Source of the DNA: Castellaniella sp034675905
Lineage (GTDB): Bacteria; Pseudomonadota; Gammaproteobacteria; Burkholderiales; Burkholderiaceae_B
Direction of reading: 5' to 3'
Assembly (NCBI RefSeq): GCF_034675905.1
Contig: NZ_JAUCCV010000010.1
Location: 558,001 to 622,000, forward strand
DNA: 64,000 nt
Positions 1 to 8,165 of this stretch are shown here, one piece after another. Under the pieces are notes generated by a model, which had not been told where the DNA came from, searched no databases, and was given only the letters and a program-made list of their open reading frames with translations. The position numbers and the translations under genes were made by a program. Each line of letters opens with the position of its first letter. Positions within the stretch are counted from its first letter, which is position 1.

Positions 1-749
1 CCAAGGAACTGGCGGTCGCCCCTGAATTGACCCTGTTCCTGACCCCGGGCACATCCGCCGACCAGCAACAGGCACTGCTCAAACGCCTGCAGGAGCAGGC
101 CGGCGATCGGATCGCGGACGCCCAGTTGCTGCCGCGCGAGCGGGCCATGGCCCAACTGCGCGCCGACCCTGCCTGGGCGCAGGCGCTGGACGCCCTGGCC
201 GACAACCCGCTGCCCGACGCCCTGATTGTCACCCTGAAGGATTCCGACGCACCCGCCCAACAGGCGCGCGAACTGGCGGATGCCTGGCGGCAATGGCCGG
301 GAGTGGAGCACGTTCAACTCGACAGCGAATGGGTACGGCGCCTGGAATCCCTGCTGTCCTTCATCCGCGTCGGCCTGGGCCTGCTGGCCGCTGCCGTCAT
401 CGTGGTCGTTCTAGCGACCGTATTCAATACCGTCCGGCTGCAGGCCCTGACCCAGCGCGACGAAATCGCCGTCGCCCGGCTGGTTGGCGCGACCGAATCC
501 TTTGTCAGACGCCCCTTTCTGTATCTGGGCGCCCTGACCGGCCTGGCCGCCAGCCTGCTGGCTTTGCTATTGGCTTGGCTGGCCATGGCGCCTCTGAACA
601 CTCTGCTGGGGCGTTTCGCCCAAAGCTACGGTATCGACTGGTCCCTGCATCTGCCCGCCGCAGCGGATCTGCTGCTGTCCGGTCTATTGATCATTCTGCT
701 GGGCGCCGTCGCCGCCCGCCTGTCGGTGACCCGGCACACTCAATTCTGA
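1..749 (+). CDS. ftsX: Cell division protein FtsX, C-terminal part (5' truncated by window edge)
   Basis: FtsX is the membrane subunit of the FtsEX complex, which couples septal peptidoglycan hydrolysis to division. The reading frame is open to the left edge of the window (in-frame codons from base 3), so the N-terminal cytoplasmic part and first membrane helix are missing. What is visible is the end of the periplasmic domain, then three hydrophobic segments, beginning with VGLGLLAAAVIVVVLATVF and ending with LLLSGLLIILLGAVAARL. Between the first two is the conserved cytoplasmic stretch RDEIAVARLVGAT, typical of FtsX/MacB-fold permeases. The stop codon overlaps the mutY start (TGATG), suggesting translational coupling. 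ftsE is expected just upstream, outside the window. Confidence 0.9.
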   Translation, partial: KELAVAPELTLFLTPGTSADQQQALLKRLQEQAGDRIADAQLLPRERAMAQLRADPAWAQALDALADNPLPDALIVTLKDSDAPAQQARELADAWRQWPGVEHVQLDSEWVRRLESLLSFIRVGLGLLAAAVIVVVLATVFNTVRLQALTQRDEIAVARLVGATESFVRRPFLYLGALTGLAASLLALLLAWLAMAPLNTLLGRFAQSYGIDWSLHLPAAADLLLSGLLIILLGAVAARLSVTRHTQF

Positions 750-1888
750 TGGCGGCGGCAGACCCGGCATCCCGCATCGCGGCCTGGCAAAAACAGTCGG
801 GCCGCCACGGCCTGCCCTGGCAACACACACGCGACCCCTACCGTATCTGGCTATCGGAAGTCATGTTGCAGCAAACCCAGGCGGCAACGGTCATCCCCTA
901 CTACCAGCGCTTCCTGGAAAAATTCCCCACGGTGACGGACCTGGCGGATGCCCCGGCCGACGCGGTACTGCACGCCTGGGCCGGGTTGGGATACTACGCC
1001 CGTGCCCGCAATCTGCACCGCTGCGCCCAAACCGTGCGTGATGCGCACCGCGGGCAGTTTCCCTCTACCGCCGCCGCCCTGGAAACGCTGCCCGGCATCG
1101 GTCGGTCTACGGCATCCGCCATCGCCGCCTTTGCCTATGGCGAACGCGCCCCCATCCTGGACGGCAATGTCCGCCGTGTCCTGATCCGCTATCTGGCGTT
1201 GGCTGGCGACCCCGGCGCTGCCGCGATGACCCGCACCCTCTGGACGCACGCCCAATCCTGGCTGGATCAGGCCCCTGCCGACCTGGATATGCAAGCCTAT
1301 ACCCAGGGCCAGATGGATCTGGGCGCCGCCGTCTGTACCCGGTCCCGGCCTGACTGTCCACGCTGCCCGCTGGCGCCGGATTGTGCCGCCCTGCGGCAAG
1401 GCCTGCAAGACACATTGCCCAATCCCCGCGTCCGGCGCGCCCAGGCCCGGCACCGCTGCTGGATGCTCATCCTTGAATGTGACGGCCGCCTTTGGCTGCA
1501 GCGCCGGCCCGCTGCCGGTATCTGGGGCGGCCTGTGGGCGCTGCCGACCTTTGACAGCCGCGCCGCGCTGGATACTGCCTGTTCCCAACTGCCGGCGACG
1601 ACCGGCGCCGCGCAACCCCTGGCGGCCATTGAACACGTCTTCACGCATTTCCGCCTGTTGATACAGCCCGTGCGCATGCAACACCCAGGGCCTCTATCCG
1701 CCTGCCAAACCTTGGCGGACCCGGTATGCAGCCATCAGCAGGCAGCGTCCGAGCAGGCGCGCAACCCGGCGGTGATTCCGGTCCAAGCCGGCGAGTCCGC
1801 CTGGGTACCCCTTGGACAATTGCAGACGATCGGCCTGCCCGCCCCGCTCTCGCGCTTATTGTCGGGACTGTACCCGCTCGCCCCTTGA
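749..1888 (+). CDS. mutY: A/G-specific adenine glycosylase MutY
   Basis: MutY removes adenine mispaired with 8-oxoguanine in base-excision repair. The 379-residue product has the helix-hairpin-helix/GPD glycosylase domain with the SEVMLQQTQ motif (catalytic Glu37), LPGIGRSTASAI hairpin and Asp138 in LDGN, the same numbers as in E. coli MutY. A 4Fe-4S cluster ligand set C196-X6-C203-X2-C206-X5-C212 follows, then a NUDIX-like C-terminal domain that reads the 8-oxoG strand. The ATG at 749 overlaps the ftsX stop. The frame stays open further upstream, but that part lies inside ftsX and has no family similarity. The C-terminal domain has a slightly longer loop (around residues 310-350) than I expect for the family. 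Confidence 0.95.
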   Translation: MAAADPASRIAAWQKQSGRHGLPWQHTRDPYRIWLSEVMLQQTQAATVIPYYQRFLEKFPTVTDLADAPADAVLHAWAGLGYYARARNLHRCAQTVRDAHRGQFPSTAAALETLPGIGRSTASAIAAFAYGERAPILDGNVRRVLIRYLALAGDPGAAAMTRTLWTHAQSWLDQAPADLDMQAYTQGQMDLGAAVCTRSRPDCPRCPLAPDCAALRQGLQDTLPNPRVRRAQARHRCWMLILECDGRLWLQRRPAAGIWGGLWALPTFDSRAALDTACSQLPATTGAAQPLAAIEHVFTHFRLLIQPVRMQHPGPLSACQTLADPVCSHQQAASEQARNPAVIPVQAGESAWVPLGQLQTIGLPAPLSRLLSGLYPLAP

Positions 1889-1910
1889 GCGCAACGGGTC
1901 AACGCGGCTG

Positions 1911-3053
1911 TTATCCGGACGAACGCGGCTGATGCGCGCCGATGCTCATCAATAGGCCGCAGGCCACCCCCAGCGTCATCAAGGCGGTGCCCCCATAGCT
2001 CATGAAGGGCAGCGGCACCCCGACCACGGGCAGCACGCCCGTCACCATGCCGATGTTCACGAACACATAGACGAACATCATCATGGACATGGCGCCGCCC
2101 AGCAGGCGCCCGAACTGAGTGGGCGCTCGCACCGTGATCGTCAGGCCGCGCAACACCATCAAGGCGTACAGCAACAGCAGCGTCACACCGCCATACAGAC
2201 CGAATTCCTCGGCGAATACGGCGAAGATGAAATCCGTGGTGCGTTCGGGGATGAAGTCCAGATGGGTCTGCGTCCCCTGCATGTAACCCTTGCCATACAC
2301 CCCGCCGGAACCCACGGCAATCATGGACTGAATGGTATGAAAGCCCTTGCCCAGCGGATCAGACCCAGGATTCAGCAGCACGCAGACCCGGTATTTCTGA
2401 TAGTCGTGCAGCACCACCCAGTCCACATCGGGCTGGCAGATCTGGTCTTCGTAGGCCACCAGCGTACCCAGACCCAGGGTCACCACCAACGCCACAGGCA
2501 CCAGCAGCTTGAAAGACAATCCGGCGAAATAAATCACGCAAAAGCCCGATGCCAGCACCAGCAGCGCTGTCCCCAGATCCGGCTGCTCAATGATCAAGGC
2601 GGCGGGCACCAGCAACAACACCCCGGCCACCAGAAAATCCAGCACCCGAAACTGCCCGCTGGATTGGCGCTGAAAATACCAGGCCAGCATCAGCGGCACG
2701 GCGATCTTCAGCATCTCCGAAGGCTGGACGCGCCCGAACCCGAGATCCAGCCAACGGGTCGCCCCTTTGCTGGTCACGCCGAACAGCATCACCGCCACCA
2801 GCAGCAACACCCCCGCCACATACAGAATCGGGGCCATGCGCATGATAAAAGTCGGCCGCATCAAGGCCACGGCCCACATGGCGATGAAGGCAATCAGGAA
2901 ATTGCGTAGCTGGTCAGCGAAACGCCAGTCTGTATTGCCCACGGCGGAATGCATGGTCGCCATCCCGACCACCGCCATGACAACCAGGAGGATCAGCAAA
3001 GGCCAGTCCAGGACCGACAGCATGCGGCGCACGGCCAGCACGATGAGCTTCAT
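1911..3053 (-). CDS. rodA: Rod-shape-determining SEDS protein RodA
   Basis: RodA is the SEDS-family peptidoglycan glycosyltransferase of the elongasome, working with PBP2 at the inner membrane. The 380-residue product is nearly all membrane helices and carries the family signatures GATRWLDLGFGRVQPSE, the IEQPDLGTALL segment and the C-terminal PLPFMSYGGTALM motif. HLDFIPERTTDFIFAV is the conserved loop seen in RodA/FtsW. Its start overlaps the end of mrdA by 4 bases (ATGA), so it is the last gene of the minus-strand mreBCD-mrdA-rodA operon. It faces mutY convergently across 22 bases, with no clear terminator hairpin between them. Confidence 0.96.
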   Translation of the reverse strand: MKLIVLAVRRMLSVLDWPLLILLVVMAVVGMATMHSAVGNTDWRFADQLRNFLIAFIAMWAVALMRPTFIMRMAPILYVAGVLLLVAVMLFGVTSKGATRWLDLGFGRVQPSEMLKIAVPLMLAWYFQRQSSGQFRVLDFLVAGVLLLVPAALIIEQPDLGTALLVLASGFCVIYFAGLSFKLLVPVALVVTLGLGTLVAYEDQICQPDVDWVVLHDYQKYRVCVLLNPGSDPLGKGFHTIQSMIAVGSGGVYGKGYMQGTQTHLDFIPERTTDFIFAVFAEEFGLYGGVTLLLLYALMVLRGLTITVRAPTQFGRLLGGAMSMMMFVYVFVNIGMVTGVLPVVGVPLPFMSYGGTALMTLGVACGLLMSIGAHQPRSSG

Positions 3054-5086
3054 GGGGTGTCCTCCTGTGCGCCGTCTTCCAGGGGCGTATCCGCATCCGG
3101 CAGGGGGGCGGGTTCAGGCGCATCCTCGTCATCCGGCGCAGGCGACGCGTCAGGCGTTCCCTGGCCCGGCTGTGCGGCGGCGTTCATCGTCTGATACGCA
3201 GCCTGTTCCGTCTGCCACTGCAGCTTGCGCTGGGCGATCCGGCGGGGATCCAGCCAATAATCAAATACCGTCCGTGCGATCGGCGCCGCCACCGACGCCC
3301 CCCAGCCGCCGTTTTCCACAATGAGCGCGACAGCGATCTGCGGATCATCCACCGGCGCGTAGGCCATGAACAAGGCATGATCGCGCAGGCGTTCGTCCAC
3401 TGCGTGCGCCTTGTATTTGGCGCCTCGCAGACTGTAGACCTGTGCCGTACCGGTCTTGCCCGCCGCCTGGTAGGGCGCCCCCGCAAACGCTCGCCGCGCC
3501 GTGCCTTTGTTGATCACATCGACCATGGCATCGCGTACCACCTTCAGATTGGCGGGTTTGAGCGGGATCGTGTACTGCGGCGCCAGCACCGGATAGGTGA
3601 AGCGCCCGCTCAGGGGATCTATGATGCGGCGCACCAGGTGCGGCCTCATGTAGGCCCCGTCATTGGCCAGCACCGAGGTAGCCTGCGCCAGCTGCAGCAA
3701 GGTGAACGCGTTGTAGCCCTGCCCCACGGTCACCGACACGGTCTCGCCCTGGTACCAATGCTGCTGTTCCGGTTTCTTATAGGTCTTGCGCTTCCAGGCC
3801 CGCGACGGCAGCACCCCGCGCCGTTCGCCATCCAGATCGATACCGGTGATCTGACCAAAACCGAATTGCTTGCTGAAATCATGCAGGGCATCGATATCCA
3901 TCAGGGCGCCCAGCGAAAAGAAATAGGTGTCGGACGACACGACAATCGCCCGGTGCATATTGGTCGGCCCGTAGACGGCGCCGCCCGCATTGCGAAACCG
4001 CTGCCCCGCCAGCTCGAAATAGCCCGGATCCGGCACCAGGTCCTGCGCCCTGCGCAGCCCCATTTCCAGGGCGGCCATGGCCACGAATGGCTTGTAGGTC
4101 GAACCGATCGGATAGGTGCCGTACAAGGGCCGATTGATCAGCGGATGGTCTGGCGAATCATTGAGCTTGCGCCAGTTTTCCACGTCGATCCCATCGACGA
4201 ACAAATTGGGATCAAAGGATGGCGAGGACACGAAAGCCAGGACCTCACCAGTGTGCGGGGCAATAGCCACCAGCGCCCCGCGCCGGCCATCGAACTGCGC
4301 CTCGGCCAATTGCTGCAGCCCGGCATCCAGGGACAATTCCAGGTTCGACCCCGGGACCGGATCGGTACGGCTGAGTTCGCGCACCGGCCTGCCGGTGGCC
4401 GTGACTTCCAGTTCCTCGACGCCAGTGCGGCCGTGCAAGACACTTTCCCAGGTCTTTTCGATGCCTTTCTTGCCCATGACCATGGTGCCCCGGTAATTGC
4501 CCTCCTGACCGGTGTCTTCCAGATGCTGCTGATCTTCTTCCGATATCCGGCCCACGAAACCCAGCACATGCGCTGCCGACTCATGCAGCGGATAGGACCG
4601 CACCCAGCGGGCCTCCAGGCTGACCCCCGGGAATTCAAAGGCATGCACGGCAAACCAGGATGCCTCGACATCATTCAGGTTATTGCGCAACAGCACCGGC
4701 GCGTAACGGCCGCTTTGCTGGTAGAGGCGCAGAAACTTACGCTGATCGCTGTCGCTGATGTAGACCAGTTCCCGCAGCCGATCCAGCAGGTCTTCGACAT
4801 TGCCCCGGACCTGCGCGCGCGTCACCAACAGTGTGTAGTCCCGCTGGTTGGTGGCCATGACTTCACCGCGGCGATCAGTGATCTGGCCACGCCGAGGCGG
4901 GACCGGCACGATAGTGATGCGGTTCTGATCGGCGCGCGCCGCCAGATTGTCATAGCGCACCACCTGCAGATACCACAGACGGCCAACCAGCAGCAGCAGG
5001 CACACCAAGGCGCATATCCCGGCCACCCAGGCACGCAGCAATACGGTCTGCCGCTGATGCAAACCGGTCTTGCGGAATTCAAACAT
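3050..5086 (-). CDS. mrdA: Penicillin-binding protein 2 (peptidoglycan transpeptidase)
   Basis: PBP2 is the class B transpeptidase of the elongasome, cross-linking lateral-wall peptidoglycan with RodA. The 678-residue product has one N-terminal membrane anchor (about residues 15-40), a PBP dimerisation domain beginning PPRRGQITDRRG, and the transpeptidase domain with STYK at Ser329-Lys332, SSD at 384-386 and KTG at 544-546. The last 45 residues are an acidic Pro/Asp/Glu-rich tail, probably disordered and longer than in E. coli. It lies 9 bases downstream of mreD and overlaps rodA by 4 bases, so the three are very likely co-transcribed. Confidence 0.96.
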   Translation of the reverse strand: MFEFRKTGLHQRQTVLLRAWVAGICALVCLLLLVGRLWYLQVVRYDNLAARADQNRITIVPVPPRRGQITDRRGEVMATNQRDYTLLVTRAQVRGNVEDLLDRLRELVYISDSDQRKFLRLYQQSGRYAPVLLRNNLNDVEASWFAVHAFEFPGVSLEARWVRSYPLHESAAHVLGFVGRISEEDQQHLEDTGQEGNYRGTMVMGKKGIEKTWESVLHGRTGVEELEVTATGRPVRELSRTDPVPGSNLELSLDAGLQQLAEAQFDGRRGALVAIAPHTGEVLAFVSSPSFDPNLFVDGIDVENWRKLNDSPDHPLINRPLYGTYPIGSTYKPFVAMAALEMGLRRAQDLVPDPGYFELAGQRFRNAGGAVYGPTNMHRAIVVSSDTYFFSLGALMDIDALHDFSKQFGFGQITGIDLDGERRGVLPSRAWKRKTYKKPEQQHWYQGETVSVTVGQGYNAFTLLQLAQATSVLANDGAYMRPHLVRRIIDPLSGRFTYPVLAPQYTIPLKPANLKVVRDAMVDVINKGTARRAFAGAPYQAAGKTGTAQVYSLRGAKYKAHAVDERLRDHALFMAYAPVDDPQIAVALIVENGGWGASVAAPIARTVFDYWLDPRRIAQRKLQWQTEQAAYQTMNAAAQPGQGTPDASPAPDDEDAPEPAPLPDADTPLEDGAQEDTP

Positions 5087-5095
5087 GCCAGACCA

Positions 5096-5617
5096 TCACA
5101 CCGACCCTGCGTCGTCGCCATCCAGTCGGCGCTGGGGCAGCAGAAGCAGCACGTCAGCCAAAGGCAACAATGCACCGGTCGCCAGCGCTGTCCACAGCCA
5201 GTCCCAGCCGACCCATTCGCCATTGAGCCAGGCGCCCAGCAACCGGGATACCAGGGCCGCCACAACGAAAATCGGCACCAGATGCAGGGTATGAACCCAG
5301 ACATTGAAATGCCGCAGGCGCCCGTGCAAATGTAGGATTCCATAAATGCACAGGACGTAGTTCAAGGCATGCAACCCCAGCAGATTGGCATCATGCACAT
5401 CCATCAGCAGCCCCAGCACAAAGGCCGTCAGCAACCCCACCCGCCGGGGCTCATGCAGGCACCAGAAGGCCAGCACCAGCAGCAGCATGTCAGGCACGGG
5501 CTGCCACAAGCGCCAGGGCAGCAGGGACGCCAGCCACATCAGCGCCAGGGATCCCCAAATCAGCAAAATGGACGAAGGCCGATGGAAAGGCGCGGCATCC
5601 ACCGGCTGCAGCGACAT
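5096..5617 (-). CDS. mreD: Rod-shape-determining protein MreD
   Basis: MreD is the small integral membrane partner of MreC in the elongasome. The start chosen is the ATG at 5617 (MSLQPVDAAPFHRPSS), giving 173 residues, normal for the family. The frame is open further upstream, but that would overlap mreC and gives unrelated sequence. Several hydrophobic helices are visible (ILLIWGSLALMWLASLL, MLLLVLAFWCLHEP, VGLLTAFVLGLLMDVHDANLLGLHAL in overlapping pieces), and the GLLMDVHDANLLG loop is a typical MreD signature. It sits 25 bases after mreC and 9 bases before mrdA. Confidence 0.93.
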   Translation of the reverse strand: MSLQPVDAAPFHRPSSILLIWGSLALMWLASLLPWRLWQPVPDMLLLVLAFWCLHEPRRVGLLTAFVLGLLMDVHDANLLGLHALNYVLCIYGILHLHGRLRHFNVWVHTLHLVPIFVVAALVSRLLGAWLNGEWVGWDWLWTALATGALLPLADVLLLLPQRRLDGDDAGSV

Positions 5618-5642
5618 CAGCGAGGACCTGCCGACAGGCTGT

Positions 5643-6536
5643 TTAGGGCTGACCAAGGGCACGTTCGATCTCCTCGGGTTTAGGCACTTTCGACACATCG
5701 ACGCGCAACACCAGGAAGTGGCGGTAGCGTTCGGGGTGTGACAGGGGTTCGGCCAGCGCCATGGCAAAGCCGGTGCCAGGATCCCGGTCGACTTTTTCTA
5801 CCCGGCCAACAGACAATCCCGCCGGAAACAAGCCGCCGATTCCGCTGGTGACCAGCGTATCACCGGGCTGCACATCCATGTTGGCGGTCAGATAGCGGAC
5901 TTCGAGCTTGCCGACCTCGTCGCTGCCAAAAGCGATCAGGCGCAGGCCATTGCGCAGCACCTGAACGGGGATGGATACCTGATCGTCAATCAGCAATGCG
6001 GCTTCGGATGTAAAGGGCGTCACGTGGACGATCTGCCCCACGACCCCGCCCTCGTCGATGACCGGCATGCCGGGCTCGATGCCCGCGTTGGAGCCTTTGT
6101 TGAACACCAGACGGTGGCTGAAGGCATTGGGCGGCACGTAGAAGACTTCGACCGCCACTGACTGCTGTGAAATGGATTCGGAGACCTTCAGCAGGCGACG
6201 CAGCTGTTCGTTTTCTGTCGTCAACTGGGCGGCATGCGTGACCAGCTGCGCCATCTCGATCTGCTGCCGACGCAGCGCGTCTTGCTCTTCGCGGGCCAGC
6301 GTGGCCGCATGCGACCAGCTGTTCACGTATTCCATCGCCTCGCGCGGCGCCAACACCAGCCGCTGAAACGGATAGATGGCGACCGACAGCGCCTGACGCA
6401 CCGGATGCAGCACCGGCCAATGCGCATCGGTCACGATCAGCGACAAACAGACGGTCAGCAGCAGGGCCAGGCGAATCTCGACACTGGGCCCCCGTTTGAA
6501 GAGTCTGAGCGTCCCGGGTTCACGCATGGCGGGCAA
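5643..6536 (-). CDS. mreC: Rod-shape-determining protein MreC
   Basis: MreC is a bitopic protein linking cytoplasmic MreB to the periplasmic enzymes PBP2/RodA. The 297-residue product has a basic N-terminus, one membrane helix at about residues 22-40, a coiled-coil stretch (AATLAREEQDALRRQQIEMAQ onward, cut here) and the beta-rich periplasmic domain with VFYVPPNAFSHRLVFNKGS, GIEPGMPVIDEGGVVGQI and GDTLVTSGIGGLFPAGLSVG. These are standard MreC blocks. Two ATGs lie close together at the start (residues 1 and 4), and I cannot tell which is used. It is the second gene of the mreB operon, 18 bases after mreB. Confidence 0.94.
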   Translation of the reverse strand: MPAMREPGTLRLFKRGPSVEIRLALLLTVCLSLIVTDAHWPVLHPVRQALSVAIYPFQRLVLAPREAMEYVNSWSHAATLAREEQDALRRQQIEMAQLVTHAAQLTTENEQLRRLLKVSESISQQSVAVEVFYVPPNAFSHRLVFNKGSNAGIEPGMPVIDEGGVVGQIVHVTPFTSEAALLIDDQVSIPVQVLRNGLRLIAFGSDEVGKLEVRYLTANMDVQPGDTLVTSGIGGLFPAGLSVGRVEKVDRDPGTGFAMALAEPLSHPERYRHFLVLRVDVSKVPKPEEIERALGQP

Positions 6537-6554
6537 GGATCGGCGTGCGCCCGA

Positions 6555-7598
6555 TCAATCGTAAATGAACACCCCGCCCAGGCGCTCGAGGTGTTCCAGC
6601 GCCTCGCCGCAGCCACGCACCACGCAGGTCAGCGGGTCTTCGGCCACAACCACGGGCAGTCCGGTTTCTTCTTGCAGCAGGCGGTCCAGATCGTGCAGCA
6701 AGGCCCCGCCACCCGTCAGGGCGATGCCCTTGTCGGTGATGTCGGCGCCCAATTCCGGCGGCGTCTGTTCCAGGGCGGTTTTGACCGCCGAGACGATCTG
6801 GTTCAAGGGATCGGTCAAGGATTCCAGGATTTCGTTGGAGGACACCGTGAAACTGCGCGGCACCCCTTCGGACAGATTACGGCCCTTGACCTCGATTTCA
6901 CGGATTTCAGAACCGGGGAAGGCCGAACCGATTTCCTTTTTGATCAATTCAGCGGTGGGCTCGCCAATCAGCATGCCGTAATTGCGGCGGATGTAATTGA
7001 TGATGGCCTCGTCGAATTTATCGCCGCCGACCCGCACGGAACCCTTATAGACCATGCCACCCAGGGAAATCACGGCGACTTCGGTGGTGCCCCCGCCGAT
7101 ATCCACCACCATGGAGCCGCTGGCGTCCGAGACCGCCAGCCCCGCGCCGATGGCGGCGGCCATGGGTTCTTCGATCAGGTAGACCTGGCTGGCGCCGGCG
7201 CCCAGAGCGGATTCGCGGATGGCGCGGCGTTCGACCTGCGTCGATCCGCACGGCACGCAGACGATGATGCGCGGGCTGGGGGCCAGCATGCTGCGCGGAT
7301 GCACCATGCGGATGAACTGCTTGAGCATCTGCTCGGTCACGGTGAAATCGGCGATGACCCCGTCCTTCATGGGACGGATCGCTTCGATGTTGCCAGGCAC
7401 GCGGCCCAACATCTGTTTGGCCTCGCGGCCGACAGCCTGGATGATTTTTTTGCCGTTGGGGCCGCCGTCATGGCGGATGGCGACGACCGAGGGTTCGTCG
7501 AGCACGATGCCCTTGCTGCGGACATAGATCAGCGTATTGGCCGTACCAAGGTCAATCGCCATATCGCTGGAAAAATAGCTGCGTAGAAATCCGAACAT
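6555..7598 (-). CDS. mreB: Rod-shape-determining actin homologue MreB
   Basis: MreB forms membrane-associated filaments that orient lateral-wall synthesis. The 347-residue protein is full length and starts with the membrane-binding end MFGFLRSYFSSDMAIDLGTA, which includes phosphate-1 loop DLGTANT. It continues with VVDIGGGTTEVAVISLGG (phosphate-2) and IALTGGGALLHDLDRLL near the C-terminus. It is the first gene of the minus-strand operon mreB-mreC-mreD-mrdA-rodA. Its promoter must lie in the 254-base gap shared with the divergent gatC. Confidence 0.97.
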   Translation of the reverse strand: MFGFLRSYFSSDMAIDLGTANTLIYVRSKGIVLDEPSVVAIRHDGGPNGKKIIQAVGREAKQMLGRVPGNIEAIRPMKDGVIADFTVTEQMLKQFIRMVHPRSMLAPSPRIIVCVPCGSTQVERRAIRESALGAGASQVYLIEEPMAAAIGAGLAVSDASGSMVVDIGGGTTEVAVISLGGMVYKGSVRVGGDKFDEAIINYIRRNYGMLIGEPTAELIKKEIGSAFPGSEIREIEVKGRNLSEGVPRSFTVSSNEILESLTDPLNQIVSAVKTALEQTPPELGADITDKGIALTGGGALLHDLDRLLQEETGLPVVVAEDPLTCVVRGCGEALEHLERLGGVFIYD

Positions 7599-7722
7599 GG
7601 GCGCACTAATGAAAAGGGGATGAAATGTGATTTGCGCACGTAGGGCCCAGTGTCACCGACGATCAACCGCCAGCACGGCGGGCACAGGCCAGGCAAGCCG
7701 CATGGAATCGGTAATGATAACT

Positions 7723-7728
7723 TATAAT
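7723..7728 (+). promoter_or_regulatory. Candidate -10 element for gatCAB
   Basis: A perfect TATAAT lies in the mreB-gatC gap, about 125 bases before gatC. No good -35 is seen at the right distance, so this would be a weak or activator-assisted sigma-70 promoter with a long leader. A 12-base palindrome GTTTTGCAAAAC (7761-7772) lies just downstream in the leader. Positional inference only. Confidence 0.35.
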
Positions 7729-7852
7729 CCTCTGTGGACATGCCTGAAATTAAGGGGAAAGTTTTGCAAAACACCTGCTTTCCTCATTTTGGACACATCC
7801 ACACACACTCATCCGGCTGTCGTCTCGGCGGCGGCCTCTCCGGCAAGACGAC

Positions 7853-8161
7853 ATGGCACTGACCGAACAGGACATCGCCCGGCTCGCACGGCTCTCGGGC
7901 TTGCGACTGGATTCCACTGACCAATCCCGCGCTCACCAGGAACTGAACCGCATCCTGGGTCTGATCGAGGAATTGCAGGCCGTGGATACGACCGGCATCG
8001 AACCCATGGCTCATCCGCTGGCAGCCCACCAGAACATCGCCCTGCGTTTGCGCGACGATACGGCCAGCCCGGCCCAGTCGACCGCCCAGCGCGATGCCTG
8101 CCTGCAGAATGCGCCGGCGGCCCACCAGGGCCTGTTCCTCGTCCCCACCGTCATTGAATGA
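7853..8161 (+). CDS. gatC: Asp-tRNA(Asn)/Glu-tRNA(Gln) amidotransferase subunit C
   Basis: GatC is the small subunit that stabilises GatA and GatB in the tRNA-dependent amidotransferase, which makes Gln-tRNA(Gln) and/or Asn-tRNA(Asn) by transamidation. The 102-residue product begins MALTEQDIARLARLSGLRL and contains the family core with ILGLIEELQAVDTTGIEPMAHP, ending FLVPTVIE. It is the first gene of gatC-gatA-gatB on the plus strand, with gatA starting 4 bases after its stop. Length and order are normal for betaproteobacteria. Confidence 0.95.
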   Translation: MALTEQDIARLARLSGLRLDSTDQSRAHQELNRILGLIEELQAVDTTGIEPMAHPLAAHQNIALRLRDDTASPAQSTAQRDACLQNAPAAHQGLFLVPTVIE

Positions 8162-8165
8162 TGCC

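Noticed and set aside
3377..5335. Long plus-strand open frame antisense to mrdA and mreD
   Set aside because: No family similarity, composition typical of an antisense shadow, and the minus-strand genes are unmistakable.
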